Source: CAZPMO01 sp964587515
Lineage (GTDB): Bacteria > Pseudomonadota > Alphaproteobacteria > MPNO01
NCBI GenBank assembly: GCA_964587515.1
Contig: CAZPMO010000082.1
Span: 1-20,866 of the forward strand
Direction: 5' to 3'
Length of the DNA: 20,866 nt
Shown here in pieces: positions 1 to 9,588 of the stretch. How positions within the stretch are numbered: the first letter of the stretch is position 1; the number at the start of each line of letters is the position of its first letter. The position numbers were made by a program, and so were the translations under genes. The notes beneath the pieces were generated by a model that was given only the letters and a program-made list of their open reading frames with translations, ran no database searches and had not been told where the DNA came from.

Positions 1-74
1 GGCACATTGCGATGCCGAAAAGTGGGGCCGTCCACACCATCAAGTCCGGGGTGACGAACGGGGGACCGGACTTT

Positions 75-671
75 CTACGATTTAACGCCGAACAGCCGTT
101 TGATGCCGCGGACCAGCGCGTTCCACATTACCCGCATGGCGAGGCCGCCGACCGCGACCGGCTGGGCGGGCTGGGTCGTGGGCGCCGCCGGCGCCGCTCC
201 GTCCGCTTCGGCTTCCTTGCCGGCGACCATTTCCTCATGCAGGGACTTCGCGAACTGGCCGATCAGTTGCGACGACAGATCGGCGATCATGCCGACGCCG
301 CGCCCGTACTGGGCCACGGATCCGGAGAGCTGAAGATCGGTGTGGATGTTCACGGTGGTGCCATTGTCGCCCGGCGTCAGGCCGAAGGTGACGTCGGCGT
401 TGGCGCCGCCGCGTCCGCGCGCGTCGCTGCCCCGCGCCTGTACGCGCGCGGTGTGGGCCGCATCGTCGCGCTCGACGAAGGTGGCCTGGCCCTGGAAGGT
501 CAGCGCCACCGGCCCCAGCCGCACCGAGACCTTGCCCTTATAGCTGTTCTCGTCGACCACCTCGGTCAGCTCGGCGCCGGGCAGACAGGGCGCGATGCGC
601 TCGATGTCGGTCAGGATCGCCCATGTCTCGTCGGCCGGCGCGGCGACCTCGAATGAATTATCGAATTCCAA
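75..671 (-). CDS. CoxG-like SRPBCC family protein (carbon monoxide dehydrogenase subunit G family)
   Basis: A 198-residue protein with the START/SRPBCC fold typical of CoxG. The N-terminus MEFDNSFEVAAPADETWAIL and the segment DIERIAPCLPGAEL (about residues 22-35) are the family hallmarks, and GRGVGMIADLSSQLIGQFA (about 124-142) is the conserved C-terminal helix of the domain. A Pro/Ala-rich linker (about 155-175) leads to a short amphipathic tail, as in CoxG proteins that are membrane-attached. The start is TTG at 671, chosen because a good Shine-Dalgarno (AGGAG) lies 6-7 nt upstream and it gives the usual family N-terminus. Family members help assemble or anchor molybdenum CO dehydrogenases, but many are found away from cox genes. 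No coxMSL is visible here, so the role is open. It lies 43 bp downstream of senB on the same strand and could be co-transcribed. Confidence 0.85.
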   Translation of the reverse strand: MEFDNSFEVAAPADETWAILTDIERIAPCLPGAELTEVVDENSYKGKVSVRLGPVALTFQGQATFVERDDAAHTARVQARGSDARGRGGANADVTFGLTPGDNGTTVNIHTDLQLSGSVAQYGRGVGMIADLSSQLIGQFAKSLHEEMVAGKEAEADGAAPAAPTTQPAQPVAVGGLAMRVMWNALVRGIKRLFGVKS

Positions 672-714
672 CGGTTTCTCCTAGCGGGTACCGGGTTCTG
701 TCGCCCGCCTCAAA

Positions 715-1686
715 TTACGTGATGCGGGACGGTGGGGCCAGACCGGTCAGCAGTTTTTTCAAACTTTCGCGTTCGCCGGCCGGGCGGAACAGGCCGGCCC
801 GCGCCCGGCACTGGCGCGCCAGGGTCGCCAGAAAGCCCGGCTCGCTTTCGGCCCGCCATAACAGCCGGGCCAGCGCATCGGTATCCTCGACCGGATAATA
901 GCCCTGATAATCCTCGCCCAGCAGCCCCACCGAGCCGGAGATTTCAGACGCGATCACCGGCAGCCCGCCGGCCACCGCTTCCGAGATCACATTCGCGCCG
1001 CCTTCCATGCGCGACGACAGCACCATCAAACGCGAGCGCCGCATCACGCGGCGCACCTGCCAGCGCGGCACCTCGTCACGCCAGTGATAGCGCGGGTTGC
1101 GCGCCATCTCGTCCCGCGCCGACCGGGCCCAGTCATCGTCGTGGGCGCGCCCCAGATGAATCACGCGCAGCCGCGATTGTTCGGGTACGCCGCGCGACGC
1201 CAGCGCGGTGCGCAGTGAATCTTTTTCGTCGCGCAGATGGCCGATCACACAGACATCGAAATGGCGCGCCGACGGCGCGGCGCTTTCCGGCAAGGGCGGG
1301 GCCGACTGGTGCACCACCTGCAGTTTTTCGGCGAAGCGCGCCGGAATGTCGCGATGCACCAGATCGTGGAGGCAGGCGAGCCGGTCGGCGAGTTCCATCG
1401 AGCGCAGCGTGTCGTCGGGATGACTGTGCTGGAAGCGGTAGATGTCGGTGCCGGCCAGCAGCACCACCAGCGGCCGGTCGGGAAAGGCGGCGCGAAAGCG
1501 CGCGATTGAATCCGCGCTGCGCCAGGCATGCACCGCGATCAGCGCATCGGCGTCCCGCCCGTCCCAGGTTTCGGAAATCTCGACCGCGTGGCCAAGCTCG
1601 GCCAGGAAACCCGCCCAGCGCGACGCCGTCCGCCGGTTGCCCGACAAAGACTGTTTGGGGGCCGGGGTGATTAGGCTAATCTTCAC
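715..1686 (-). CDS. senB: Probable selenosugar synthase SenB (TIGR04348-type glycosyltransferase)
   Basis: A 323-residue GT4-like glycosyltransferase. The N-terminus MKISLITPAPKQSLSGNRRT and the motif EGGANVISEAVAGG (about residues 228-241, with the two Glu typical of retaining GT-B enzymes), followed by GLPVIASEISGSVGLLG, match the TIGR04348 family as I remember it. That family contains SenB, which makes a selenosugar from a UDP-sugar and selenophosphate in selenoneine biosynthesis. The start is GTG at 1686, supported by AGAGG five nt upstream. The gene is divergent from the EgtB/SenA-like gene with only 26 bp between start codons, and this pairing is the main support for the SenB call. No SenC (SelD-like selenophosphate synthetase) is in the window, so selenophosphate would have to come from elsewhere. 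The glycosyltransferase fold is certain. The exact substrate is inferred from family and neighbour. Confidence 0.82.
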   Translation of the reverse strand: MKISLITPAPKQSLSGNRRTASRWAGFLAELGHAVEISETWDGRDADALIAVHAWRSADSIARFRAAFPDRPLVVLLAGTDIYRFQHSHPDDTLRSMELADRLACLHDLVHRDIPARFAEKLQVVHQSAPPLPESAAPSARHFDVCVIGHLRDEKDSLRTALASRGVPEQSRLRVIHLGRAHDDDWARSARDEMARNPRYHWRDEVPRWQVRRVMRRSRLMVLSSRMEGGANVISEAVAGGLPVIASEISGSVGLLGEDYQGYYPVEDTDALARLLWRAESEPGFLATLARQCRARAGLFRPAGERESLKKLLTGLAPPSRIT

Positions 1687-1712
1687 GCCAACCTCTAAAC
1701 GACCCGCTTGTC

Positions 1713-3029
1713 ATGAGTATTGAAACCACCCGGCCCGTCCCCGTTTCCGATCTCGTCGCCGCCCTCGACGATGCGCATGGGCGCACCCGCGCGCTGATCG
1801 ACGGCCTCGACGTCGACCAGCTTATGGGGCCGAGGCTCGCCATCGTCAATCCGCTTCTGTGGGAAATCGGTCATGTCGCGTGGTTTCACGAGTTCTTCGT
1901 ATTGCGCGGCCTCGACCGGCGCGAGCCCTTCATCGAGAACGCCGACCCGCTTTATGATTCCATGAAGGTCGCCCACGACACCCGTTGGGACCTGCCGCTG
2001 CCCGATCTCAAGACCACGCTCGCCTATATGGAACGGGTGCGCGACGCGCTCTGCGACCGGCTGGAAAGCAACGGCGCGACGGCGAGCGTGCGCAACTCCT
2101 ATTTCACCCGGCTCACGCTCCACCACGAGGACATGCACGACGAAGCGTTCACCTGGACGCGCCAGACGCTGGGCTACGACGCGCCGGAATTCGGACTGGA
2201 GATGCCCGCCGGTCTTGAAACCGGACCGCTGCCCGGCGATGTGGAAGTGCCCGGCGGCGTCCATATTCTCGGCGCCACGGGGGACGAGCCGTTCATTTTC
2301 GATAATGAAAAATGGGGCCATGCGGTCCATATCGCGCCGTTTGCGATCGCCCGCGCGCCGGTCACCAACGCCGAATACGCCGCCTTCGTCGAGGATGGCG
2401 GCTATGACGAGCGCCGGTTCTGGGACGATCCGGGGTGGGCCTGGCGCGAGGGCGAGGCGGCGGCGCACCCGGTCTATTGGCGGCGCGGCGGCGCGGGCTG
2501 GCAGGTGCGCGAATTCGACCAATGGGCGGCGCTGCGTCCCCACGCGCCGGTGATCCATGTCTGCTGGCACGAGGCGCGCGCGTTCTGCAACTGGGCCGGA
2601 CGCCGGCTGCCCAGCGAGGCCGAATGGGAGGTCGCGGCCTCGCGTGCGCCGGACGGTGCTGGCGGCCTCGCCGACGGCAAGCGGCGCTTCCCGTGGGGCG
2701 ATGCGCCGCCGACGTCGGATCTCGCCAATCTCGACGGCCGCGCCATGGGCACGGTCGACGTCGCGGCCCATCAGGCGGGCGAGTCCGCCTTCGGGTGCCG
2801 CCAGATGCTGGGCAATGTCTGGGAATGGACCGAAAGCGCGTTCGCGCCATATCCCGGTTTCTCGGCCGATCCCTATAAGGACTATTCGCGGCCCTGGTTT
2901 TACGACCACAAGGTCAGCCGCGGCGGCTCCTGGGCCACCCGCGACCGGCTCGCCTGGAACATCTGGCGCAACTACGCCACCCCCAACCGCCGCGACCTCC
3001 ACTACGGTTTCCGCACCTGCGCGGCGTAA
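1713..3029 (+). CDS. senA: Probable selenoneine synthase SenA (EgtB-like, DinB plus FGE-sulfatase domains)
   Basis: A 438-residue non-heme iron sulfoxide-synthase-type enzyme. An N-terminal DinB-like helical domain (about 10-160) carries the three-His iron site: His54 in LWEIGHVAWFHE and His138/His142 in the HxxxHxE motif HEDMHDE. A C-terminal formylglycine-generating-enzyme-like domain (about 175-438) has GNVWEWTESAF, SRGGSW and the terminal YGFRTC. EgtB couples gamma-glutamylcysteine or cysteine to hercynine; SenA is its homologue that couples a selenosugar to hercynine. I prefer SenA because the adjacent divergent gene is SenB-like. No EgtD methyltransferase is present, and the length excludes the extra methyltransferase domain of OvoA. 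The ATG at 1713 has no evident Shine-Dalgarno. The gene ends directly against the stop of a convergent small gene. If the SenB call is wrong, EgtB is the alternative. Confidence 0.82.
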   Translation: MSIETTRPVPVSDLVAALDDAHGRTRALIDGLDVDQLMGPRLAIVNPLLWEIGHVAWFHEFFVLRGLDRREPFIENADPLYDSMKVAHDTRWDLPLPDLKTTLAYMERVRDALCDRLESNGATASVRNSYFTRLTLHHEDMHDEAFTWTRQTLGYDAPEFGLEMPAGLETGPLPGDVEVPGGVHILGATGDEPFIFDNEKWGHAVHIAPFAIARAPVTNAEYAAFVEDGGYDERRFWDDPGWAWREGEAAAHPVYWRRGGAGWQVREFDQWAALRPHAPVIHVCWHEARAFCNWAGRRLPSEAEWEVAASRAPDGAGGLADGKRRFPWGDAPPTSDLANLDGRAMGTVDVAAHQAGESAFGCRQMLGNVWEWTESAFAPYPGFSADPYKDYSRPWFYDHKVSRGGSWATRDRLAWNIWRNYATPNRRDLHYGFRTCAA

Positions 3030-3272
3030 CTAACGGGGGATGTGGCGCGCCGCGTCGCGCAGGAAATCGCGCCCGCGTGGCGTCACGCGGACCATGGCGC
3101 CGCCTTTCTCTTTGCGCTCGCGAACGACAAAGCCCTGGTCGACGGCGTCTTCCCAGATGGTGAGCCGGGGGCACGACGTGCGCCAGGCCGTCATCACATC
3201 GTCATAGGGGCGCGGTCGGGTCGCGACCCACTCGACCAGATCAAGAACAAGGGCGTTCGTTTCAGGCGACAT
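3030..3272 (-). CDS. Small conserved protein, winged-helix-like, next to senA
   Basis: An 80-residue soluble protein with no signal peptide or membrane segment. The sequence (MSPETNALVLDLVEWVATRP at the start, then a Trp-containing middle and VVRERKEKGGAMVRVTPRGR) reads as helix-helix-helix followed by a two-strand wing, a pattern seen in winged-helix proteins of the MarR/PadR sort. Similar small proteins occur in other alphaproteobacteria as far as I recall, but no function is established that I can name. Its TAG stop begins one base after the TAA of senA, so the two genes are convergent and back to back. It starts in an AT-rich stretch shared with the divergent monooxygenase promoter region. 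DNA binding is an inference from the fold pattern only. Confidence 0.7.
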   Translation of the reverse strand: MSPETNALVLDLVEWVATRPRPYDDVMTAWRTSCPRLTIWEDAVDQGFVVRERKEKGGAMVRVTPRGRDFLRDAARHIPR

Positions 3273-3323
3273 AATTATTCATTATATCACAGCCCCGCTT
3301 TGCGGAAACTTACCCCGATCGCA

Positions 3324-3352
3324 TTGCGGGCGCGGGGCGGGAACTCTAATCT
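3324..3352 (+). promoter_or_regulatory. Possible sigma-70-type promoter for the luciferase-like monooxygenase gene
   Basis: A TTGCGG element (3324-3329) and TAATCT (3347-3352) are separated by 17 bp and lie 26 bp upstream of the ATG at 3379, which has a strong AAGGAG Shine-Dalgarno. Matches to consensus are partial, so this is tentative. Confidence 0.3.
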
Positions 3353-3378
3353 GGCCGCCGCGAGTTTAAGGAGCACCC

Positions 3379-4440
3379 ATGGAATTCGGTATTTTCTCCA
3401 ACGGCTTTCGGCCGCACACGACGGCCGCGCAAACCTATGACGAGGACATCGCGGAGATCGTGCTGGCCGATGAGTTGGGGTTCCGCGACGCCTATATCAG
3501 CGAGCATCACGGCGAGCCGCCCTATATCGGCAAGGTCGATACGATCCCCGCGCCCGATCTGATGATGTGCAAGGCGGCGGCGCTGACGACGCGGATTCGT
3601 ATGGGCGCGGCGGTGAAGCTGATCCATCTGCATCACCCGCTGGATGTCGCGAATCAGGCGGCGGTCATCGATCATTTGCTGGGCGGGCGCTACATTTTCG
3701 GCTACGGCTCCGGCTTCCCTTCGCCTTTGTTTTCCGTCGAGCGCGGCCTGTCATACGACGACCGTCACGCGCGGCTCGCCGAGTCTTTCGATTTCATCCT
3801 GAAATGCTGGACCAGCGACGAGCGGTTCGACTGGAATGGCGAACACTGGCGCGCCGAGGGCGTGGTGGCGTTGCCCAAGCCGTTCAACAAGCCCCATATG
3901 CCGATTGCGACGGCGACCGAAACCGATGCGTCGGTCCGCATGGCGGCCGAACGCGGCTATACGCTGCTGTCCGCGTTCCTCGAGCCCGTGGCGATGCTGC
4001 GCAAGAAGGTCGAGAAATACGCCGCCGCCGGGCTTGCGGCCGGCCATGCGTCGCCGCTTCGCAACATCGCCGCCTCGCGCATCGTCTATATCGCCGATTC
4101 GCTGGACGAAGCGGTCGAGGATCTGCGCGCGTCCGTGGCCTATGAGACCAGCGTCCAGGACCAGCGCGGGTTCCTGAAAATGCTGAAAACCATGTTCGGC
4201 CTGGACGTGCCCAACAGCGAGCGCGCCATCGACGCCTATGTGGAGTCCGGCTATTACATGATCGGCGACGCCGAGCGGGTCACCCGGCAACTCAAGGATT
4301 TCTACGAGGAATCGGGCGGCTTCGGCACGTTGCTGATCGTCACCGGCAAGGACTGGGCCACGCGCGAGAAGCGGGCCCGCTCCATGCGCCTGTTCATGGA
4401 GCAGGTCGCGCCGCAGCTCAGGGACCTGGACCCGGTCTGA
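3379..4440 (+). CDS. LLM class flavin-dependent oxidoreductase (luciferase-like monooxygenase)
   Basis: A 353-residue TIM-barrel flavoprotein of the bacterial luciferase/alkanal monooxygenase superfamily. It begins MEFGIFSNGFRPHTTAAQTY, the first beta strand of the barrel. It contains LGFRDAYISEHHGEPP (about 34-49, the E-H-H signature near the flavin), RIRMGAAVKLIHLHHPL, and GGRYIFGYGSGFPSPLF, the GR-x-x-x-G-x-G-x-G loop characteristic of the group. Such enzymes use FMNH2 or F420 supplied by a partner reductase to oxygenate or reduce organic substrates. The substrate cannot be read from sequence and no reductase gene is adjacent. The ATG is preceded by AAGGAG at an ideal distance. Length is normal for the family. 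Seventy-eight bases separate it from yejB, so read-through into the yej genes is possible. Confidence 0.9.
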   Translation: MEFGIFSNGFRPHTTAAQTYDEDIAEIVLADELGFRDAYISEHHGEPPYIGKVDTIPAPDLMMCKAAALTTRIRMGAAVKLIHLHHPLDVANQAAVIDHLLGGRYIFGYGSGFPSPLFSVERGLSYDDRHARLAESFDFILKCWTSDERFDWNGEHWRAEGVVALPKPFNKPHMPIATATETDASVRMAAERGYTLLSAFLEPVAMLRKKVEKYAAAGLAAGHASPLRNIAASRIVYIADSLDEAVEDLRASVAYETSVQDQRGFLKMLKTMFGLDVPNSERAIDAYVESGYYMIGDAERVTRQLKDFYEESGGFGTLLIVTGKDWATREKRARSMRLFMEQVAPQLRDLDPV

Positions 4441-4518
4441 GAGTTAGGGCGAGGACGGCGCACCCCGAATCACGGACATTGCCTGACCGCGCGGTTCTGG
4501 AGTACACCCTCTCCAGCG

Positions 4519-5655
4519 ATGCTGGCCTATATAATCCGTCGTCTGCTTTTGATGATTCCGACTTTGCTCGGCATCATGGTCATCAATTTCGCGATCGTGC
4601 AGTTCGCGCCGGGCGGGCCGATCGAGCAGATCATCGCCGAGGTCATGGGCACCGACGCCGGCACCACCGGGCGCATCTCCGGCGGCAGCGGCCGCGAGAC
4701 CGGCCCGTCGACCCAGGGTCCCGGTCAGACCGGCGCCGGCGCCAACGTTAACGGCAAGTATCGCGGCGCCCAGGGGCTCGACCCCGAATTCATCAAATCG
4801 CTGGAAAAGCAGTTCGGCTTCGACAAGCCGCTGGTCGAGCGCTTCGGGCTGATGATGGTCAGCTATATCAAGTTCGATTTCGGCACCAGCTATTTCCGCG
4901 ACCAGCGCGTGGTCGAGCTCGTGCTGTCGAAGATGCCGGTCTCGATCTCGCTGGGGCTGTGGAGCACGCTGATCTTCTATCTGGTGTCGATCCCGCTGGG
5001 CATCCGCAAGGCGGTGCATGACGGCACGCGCTTTGATCTGTGGACCACCACGGCGCTGACCATCGGCTTCGCGGTGCCGTCCTTCGTGCTGGCGATTTTG
5101 CTGGTGGTGGTGTTCGCGGGCGGCAGCTATTTCGACTGGTTCCCGTTGCGCGGGCTGGTGTCGGAGCCCTATGTGGGCATCGGGTTCGCCGGCTGCGTCG
5201 CCCAGACCGCCTGTGTGATCGATTATTTCTGGCATCTGGTGCTGCCGCTGGTGGCGTTGTCGGCGGGCAGTTTCCTGGCCGTCACCATGCTGACCAAGAA
5301 CTCCTTCCTCGATCAGATCAACATGCTCTACGTGCAGACCGCGCGCGCCAAGGGGCTGTCGGAACGCCGCGTGCTCTACGGCCACGTGTTCCGCAACGCC
5401 ATGCTGATCGTGATCGCGGGCTTTCCCTCGGCCTTCCTCTCGATTCTGTTTTACGGCGCGCTGCTGATCGAGATCATCTTCTCGCTCGACGGGCTCGGGC
5501 TGCTGGGCTTCGAGGCCGCGATCAAGCGCGACTATCCGATCATGTTCGCATCGGTCTATTTCTTCACCCTGATCGGGCTGGTGATGGTGCTGGTGCGCGA
5601 CTTTACATACACGCTGGTCGATCCGCGCATCGATTTCGAGGGGCGTCATGTCTGA
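4519..5655 (+). CDS. yejB: Oligopeptide/microcin C-type ABC transporter permease YejB
   Basis: A 378-residue inner-membrane permease. The N-terminus MLAYIIRRLLLMIPTLLGIM is the standard first transmembrane helix of YejB/DppB-like permeases. A Gly/Ser-rich periplasmic stretch (about 50-85) is followed by YRGAQGLDPEFIKSLEKQFG, a strong YejB hallmark. Several further membrane helices follow, and the cytoplasmic coupling loop that contacts the ATPase is visible as YVQTARAKGLSERRVLYGHV (about 274-293). YejB pairs with YejE to form the channel of an importer for short peptides and microcin C-like compounds. The stop overlaps the yejE start by 8 bp. No clear Shine-Dalgarno precedes the ATG; a short CTGGAG/CTCCAG hairpin lies at 4497-4516. 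The two YejA-type binding proteins expected just upstream are instead on the other strand from 12.6 to 16.4 kb. Confidence 0.93.
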   Translation: MLAYIIRRLLLMIPTLLGIMVINFAIVQFAPGGPIEQIIAEVMGTDAGTTGRISGGSGRETGPSTQGPGQTGAGANVNGKYRGAQGLDPEFIKSLEKQFGFDKPLVERFGLMMVSYIKFDFGTSYFRDQRVVELVLSKMPVSISLGLWSTLIFYLVSIPLGIRKAVHDGTRFDLWTTTALTIGFAVPSFVLAILLVVVFAGGSYFDWFPLRGLVSEPYVGIGFAGCVAQTACVIDYFWHLVLPLVALSAGSFLAVTMLTKNSFLDQINMLYVQTARAKGLSERRVLYGHVFRNAMLIVIAGFPSAFLSILFYGALLIEIIFSLDGLGLLGFEAAIKRDYPIMFASVYFFTLIGLVMVLVRDFTYTLVDPRIDFEGRHV

Positions 5656-6701
5656 TCCGGCGGCGCGCGTCCTCGGCCTCCGCATCACGCCGCTGACCCG
5701 GCGACGGCTGCGCAATTTCCGGGGCAACAAGCGCGGCTTCTGGTCCATGGTGATTTTCCTGATTTTGTTTTTGGGCACCCTGCCGGCCGAGTTCATCGCC
5801 AACGAACGGCCGCTGCTGATCCAGTATCAGGGGAGCTACTATTTCCCGGTGGTCAAGACCTATGCCGAGACGGTGTTCGGCGGCGATTTCGAAACCGAGG
5901 CCGAATATCGCGAGATCGACGTTCAGGAGCTGATCACCGGGAAGGGCGGCTGGATGGTGTGGCCGCTGATCCGCTATCACCACAACACGGTCAACCTGGA
6001 CCTCAAGGCGCCGGCGCCGGCGCCGCCGTCGGGCGATAACTGGCTGGGCACCGACGATCAGGGACGCGACGTGCTGGCCCGCGTCATCTACGGCTTTCGC
6101 ATTTCGGTGCTGTTCGGGCTGCTGCTGACCGGGTTCGGCTCGGTGATCGGCATCACGGTGGGCGCGCTCGAAGGCTATTTCGGCGGCTGGACGGATCTGT
6201 TGTTCCAGCGCTTCATCGAGATCTGGGGCGGGCTGCCGCAGCTTTATATCCTGATCATCCTGTCCAGCGTGATCGTGCCCGGCTTCTGGTCGCTGCTGGT
6301 GATCCTGCTGCTGTTCGGTTGGATGGCGCTGGAAGGCGTGGTGCGGGCCGAGTTCTTCCGCGCCCGCAATTTCGAATTCGTGCGCGCCGCCCGGGCGCTT
6401 GGCGTCGGCAACGTGACCATCATGCGCCGCCACATCCTGCCCAACGCGATGGTGGCGACGCTGACCTTCCTGCCGCTGATCCTGACCGGCTCGATCACCA
6501 GCCTCACCGCGCTCGACTTTTTGGGGCTCGGCCTGCCGGCCGGTTCGCCGTCTCTCGGAGAGCTTCTCCAGCAGGGCAAGTCGAACCTGCAGGCGCCGTG
6601 GCTGGGGCTGACCTCGACGGTGTCGCTGGCGGTGATGCTGACGCTGCTGGTGTTCGTCGGCGAAGCGGTGCGCGACGCGTTCGATCCGAGGAAGACGCTC
6701 G

Positions 6702-6709
<8 letters not shown>
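5648..6709 (+). CDS. yejE: Oligopeptide/microcin C-type ABC transporter permease YejE
   Basis: A 353-residue inner-membrane permease of the OppC/DppC-like family. Features in order: a basic N-terminus with RRRLRNFRGNKRGFWSMVIF leading into the first helix (about 30-45); a periplasmic segment with the YejE signature SYYFPVVKTYAETVFGGDFE (about 60-80); NWLGTDDQGRDVLARVIYGF (about 132-151), the conserved entry to the transport domain; then helices and the coupling loop VRAARALGVGNVTIMRRHIL (about 244-263). An Ala-Pro run around residue 120 is encoded by a short GCGCCG tandem. It forms the channel with YejB. The start overlaps the yejB stop and the stop overlaps the yejF GTG start, so the three are translationally coupled. 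The reading frame is intact. Confidence 0.93.
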
Positions 6710-8304
<1,595 letters not shown>

Positions 8305-8321
8305 TTTCCCACCGAACGGTC

Positions 8322-8340
8322 AGCGATTAAATCGCTTTTT
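8322..8340 (+). terminator. Likely rho-independent terminator after yejF, overlapping the frc stop codon
   Basis: The palindrome AGCGATT-A-AATCGCT (8322-8336) is followed directly by a run of T (8336-8340) in the plus direction, 18 bp after the yejF stop. The TAA stop of the convergent frc gene is embedded in the centre of the stem. The stem is short and only moderately GC-rich, so strength is uncertain. Confidence 0.5.
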
Positions 8341-9574
8341 CCTCGCGCGCCTCGGCGATGGCCGCGTCGTCATAGCCGAGCACCGATTTCAGAATCTCAT
8401 CCGTGTGCTCGCCCAGCAGCGGCGAGCGCGCCACGTCCGACGCCGAATCCGAAAGCTTGATCGGGTTGCCGACGGTGAGGTACTTGCCGCGCTCGGGGTG
8501 ATCGACCTCGACCACGGTGCCGGTGGCCCGCAGCGACGGCTCGTCGGCGAGTTCCTGCATCGACAGGATCGGCCCGCACGGGATGTTGAGCGGGTTGAGA
8601 ATGTCCATGGCCTCGAACTTGTCCTTGGTCATGGTCCATTTCTCGATCTCGGCGAACATCTCTTCCAGCTTGTCGAGCCGCGCCGCCGGCGTGATCCACG
8701 CCGGATCCTCGTTCCAGTCCTCGCGGCCGATGACCTTGGCGAAGGCCGGGAAGGCGGCGGCCTGGGTGATCACGTAAATATAGGCGTCCGGGTCGGTCTC
8801 CCAGCCCTTGCACTTCACGATCCAGCCGGGCTGGCCGCCGCCGGACGCGTTGCCGGCGCGCGGCACCGCGTCGCCGAACGCGCCGTTGGGATATTGCGGA
8901 TATTCGGTCAGCGGCCCGTGAGCGAGGCGCTGCTGGTCGCGCATCTTCACGCGACACAGGTTCAGCACCGCGTCCTGCATGGCGACCTCGACGCGCTGGC
9001 CGCGCCCGGAATGGGTGCGCTGGTAAAGCGCCGCGAGGATGCCGGCCACCAGATGCATGCCGGTGCCCGAATCGCCGATCTGGGCGCCGGTCACCATGGG
9101 CACCCGGTCGATCTCGCCGGTGGTCGAGGCCGAACCGCCGGTGCACTGGGCGACGTTCTCATAGACCTTGCAGTCCTCGTAGGGGCCCGGGCCGAAGCCC
9201 TTCACCGAGGCGTAGATCATGCGCGGATTGATCTCCTGGATCTTCTCCCACGGAAAGCCCATGCGGTCGATCGCGCCGGGCGCGAAGTTTTCGACCATGA
9301 TGTCGCACTCTTCTATGAGCCGGGCGAAGATCTTGTTGCCGGCGTCGGTCTTGGGGTTCAGCGTGATCGACCGCTTGTTGGCGTTCAGCATGGTGAAGTA
9401 AAGGCTGTCCACGTCGGGGATGTCCTGGAGCTGGCCGCGCGTCGCGTCGCCGACGCCGGGCCGCTCGACCTTGATCACGTCGGCTCCGAACCAGGCCAGA
9501 ATCTGGGTGCAGGTCGGGCCGGACTGGACGTGGGTCATGTCCAGGACCTTCACGCCTTCAAGTGCTTTTTCCAT
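8327..9574 (-). CDS. frc: Formyl-CoA:oxalate CoA-transferase
   Basis: A 415-residue class III CoA-transferase that moves CoA from formyl-CoA to oxalate, giving oxalyl-CoA and formate. The N-terminal Rossmann-like half has LEGVKVLDMTHVQSGPTCTQ and the CoA-binding NANKRSITLNPKT. The catalytic Asp is Asp168 in VTGAQIGDSGTGMH, matching the family's aspartyl-CoA thioester residue (Asp169 in the Oxalobacter enzyme). A Gly-rich loop, NASGGGQPGW, corresponds to the flexible active-site lid. Length is normal. The ATG at 9574 follows a GGGAG Shine-Dalgarno and sits 14 bp after the oxc stop, so it is the last gene of gntR-oxc-frc. Together with Oxc it forms a complete catalytic cycle from oxalate to formate and CO2. 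No oxalate/formate antiporter is present in the window. Confidence 0.95.
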   Translation of the reverse strand: MEKALEGVKVLDMTHVQSGPTCTQILAWFGADVIKVERPGVGDATRGQLQDIPDVDSLYFTMLNANKRSITLNPKTDAGNKIFARLIEECDIMVENFAPGAIDRMGFPWEKIQEINPRMIYASVKGFGPGPYEDCKVYENVAQCTGGSASTTGEIDRVPMVTGAQIGDSGTGMHLVAGILAALYQRTHSGRGQRVEVAMQDAVLNLCRVKMRDQQRLAHGPLTEYPQYPNGAFGDAVPRAGNASGGGQPGWIVKCKGWETDPDAYIYVITQAAAFPAFAKVIGREDWNEDPAWITPAARLDKLEEMFAEIEKWTMTKDKFEAMDILNPLNIPCGPILSMQELADEPSLRATGTVVEVDHPERGKYLTVGNPIKLSDSASDVARSPLLGEHTDEILKSVLGYDDAAIAEAREEKAI

Positions 9575-9588
9575 GGTGCAGTTCTCCC

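Noticed and set aside
1695..3002. A 435-codon open frame antisense to senA
   Set aside because: It mirrors the codon structure of a well-supported enzyme gene in GC-rich DNA; its translation is low-complexity Arg/Pro/Ala-rich with no domain.
4503..4513. Similarity of about 10 of 11 bases between the yejB leader and the sequence just downstream of the second yejA (about 12558-12570, reverse complement)
   Set aside because: Tempting as a remnant of the ancestral yejA-yejB junction, but too short to separate from chance.
4497..4516. CTGGAG-loop-CTCCAG hairpin just before the yejB start
   Set aside because: Only 6 bp and no further evidence; noted as a possible leader structure but not claimed as a regulatory element.
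4441..4518. Search for a second copy of the 35-bp hairpin arm at the other implied inversion breakpoint
   Set aside because: None found there, so a simple recombination between two such arms as the cause of the inversion is not supported.
6007..6026. GCGCCG tandem repeat in yejE
   Set aside because: Encodes an Ala-Pro linker in frame and is a normal consequence of GC-rich codon use.
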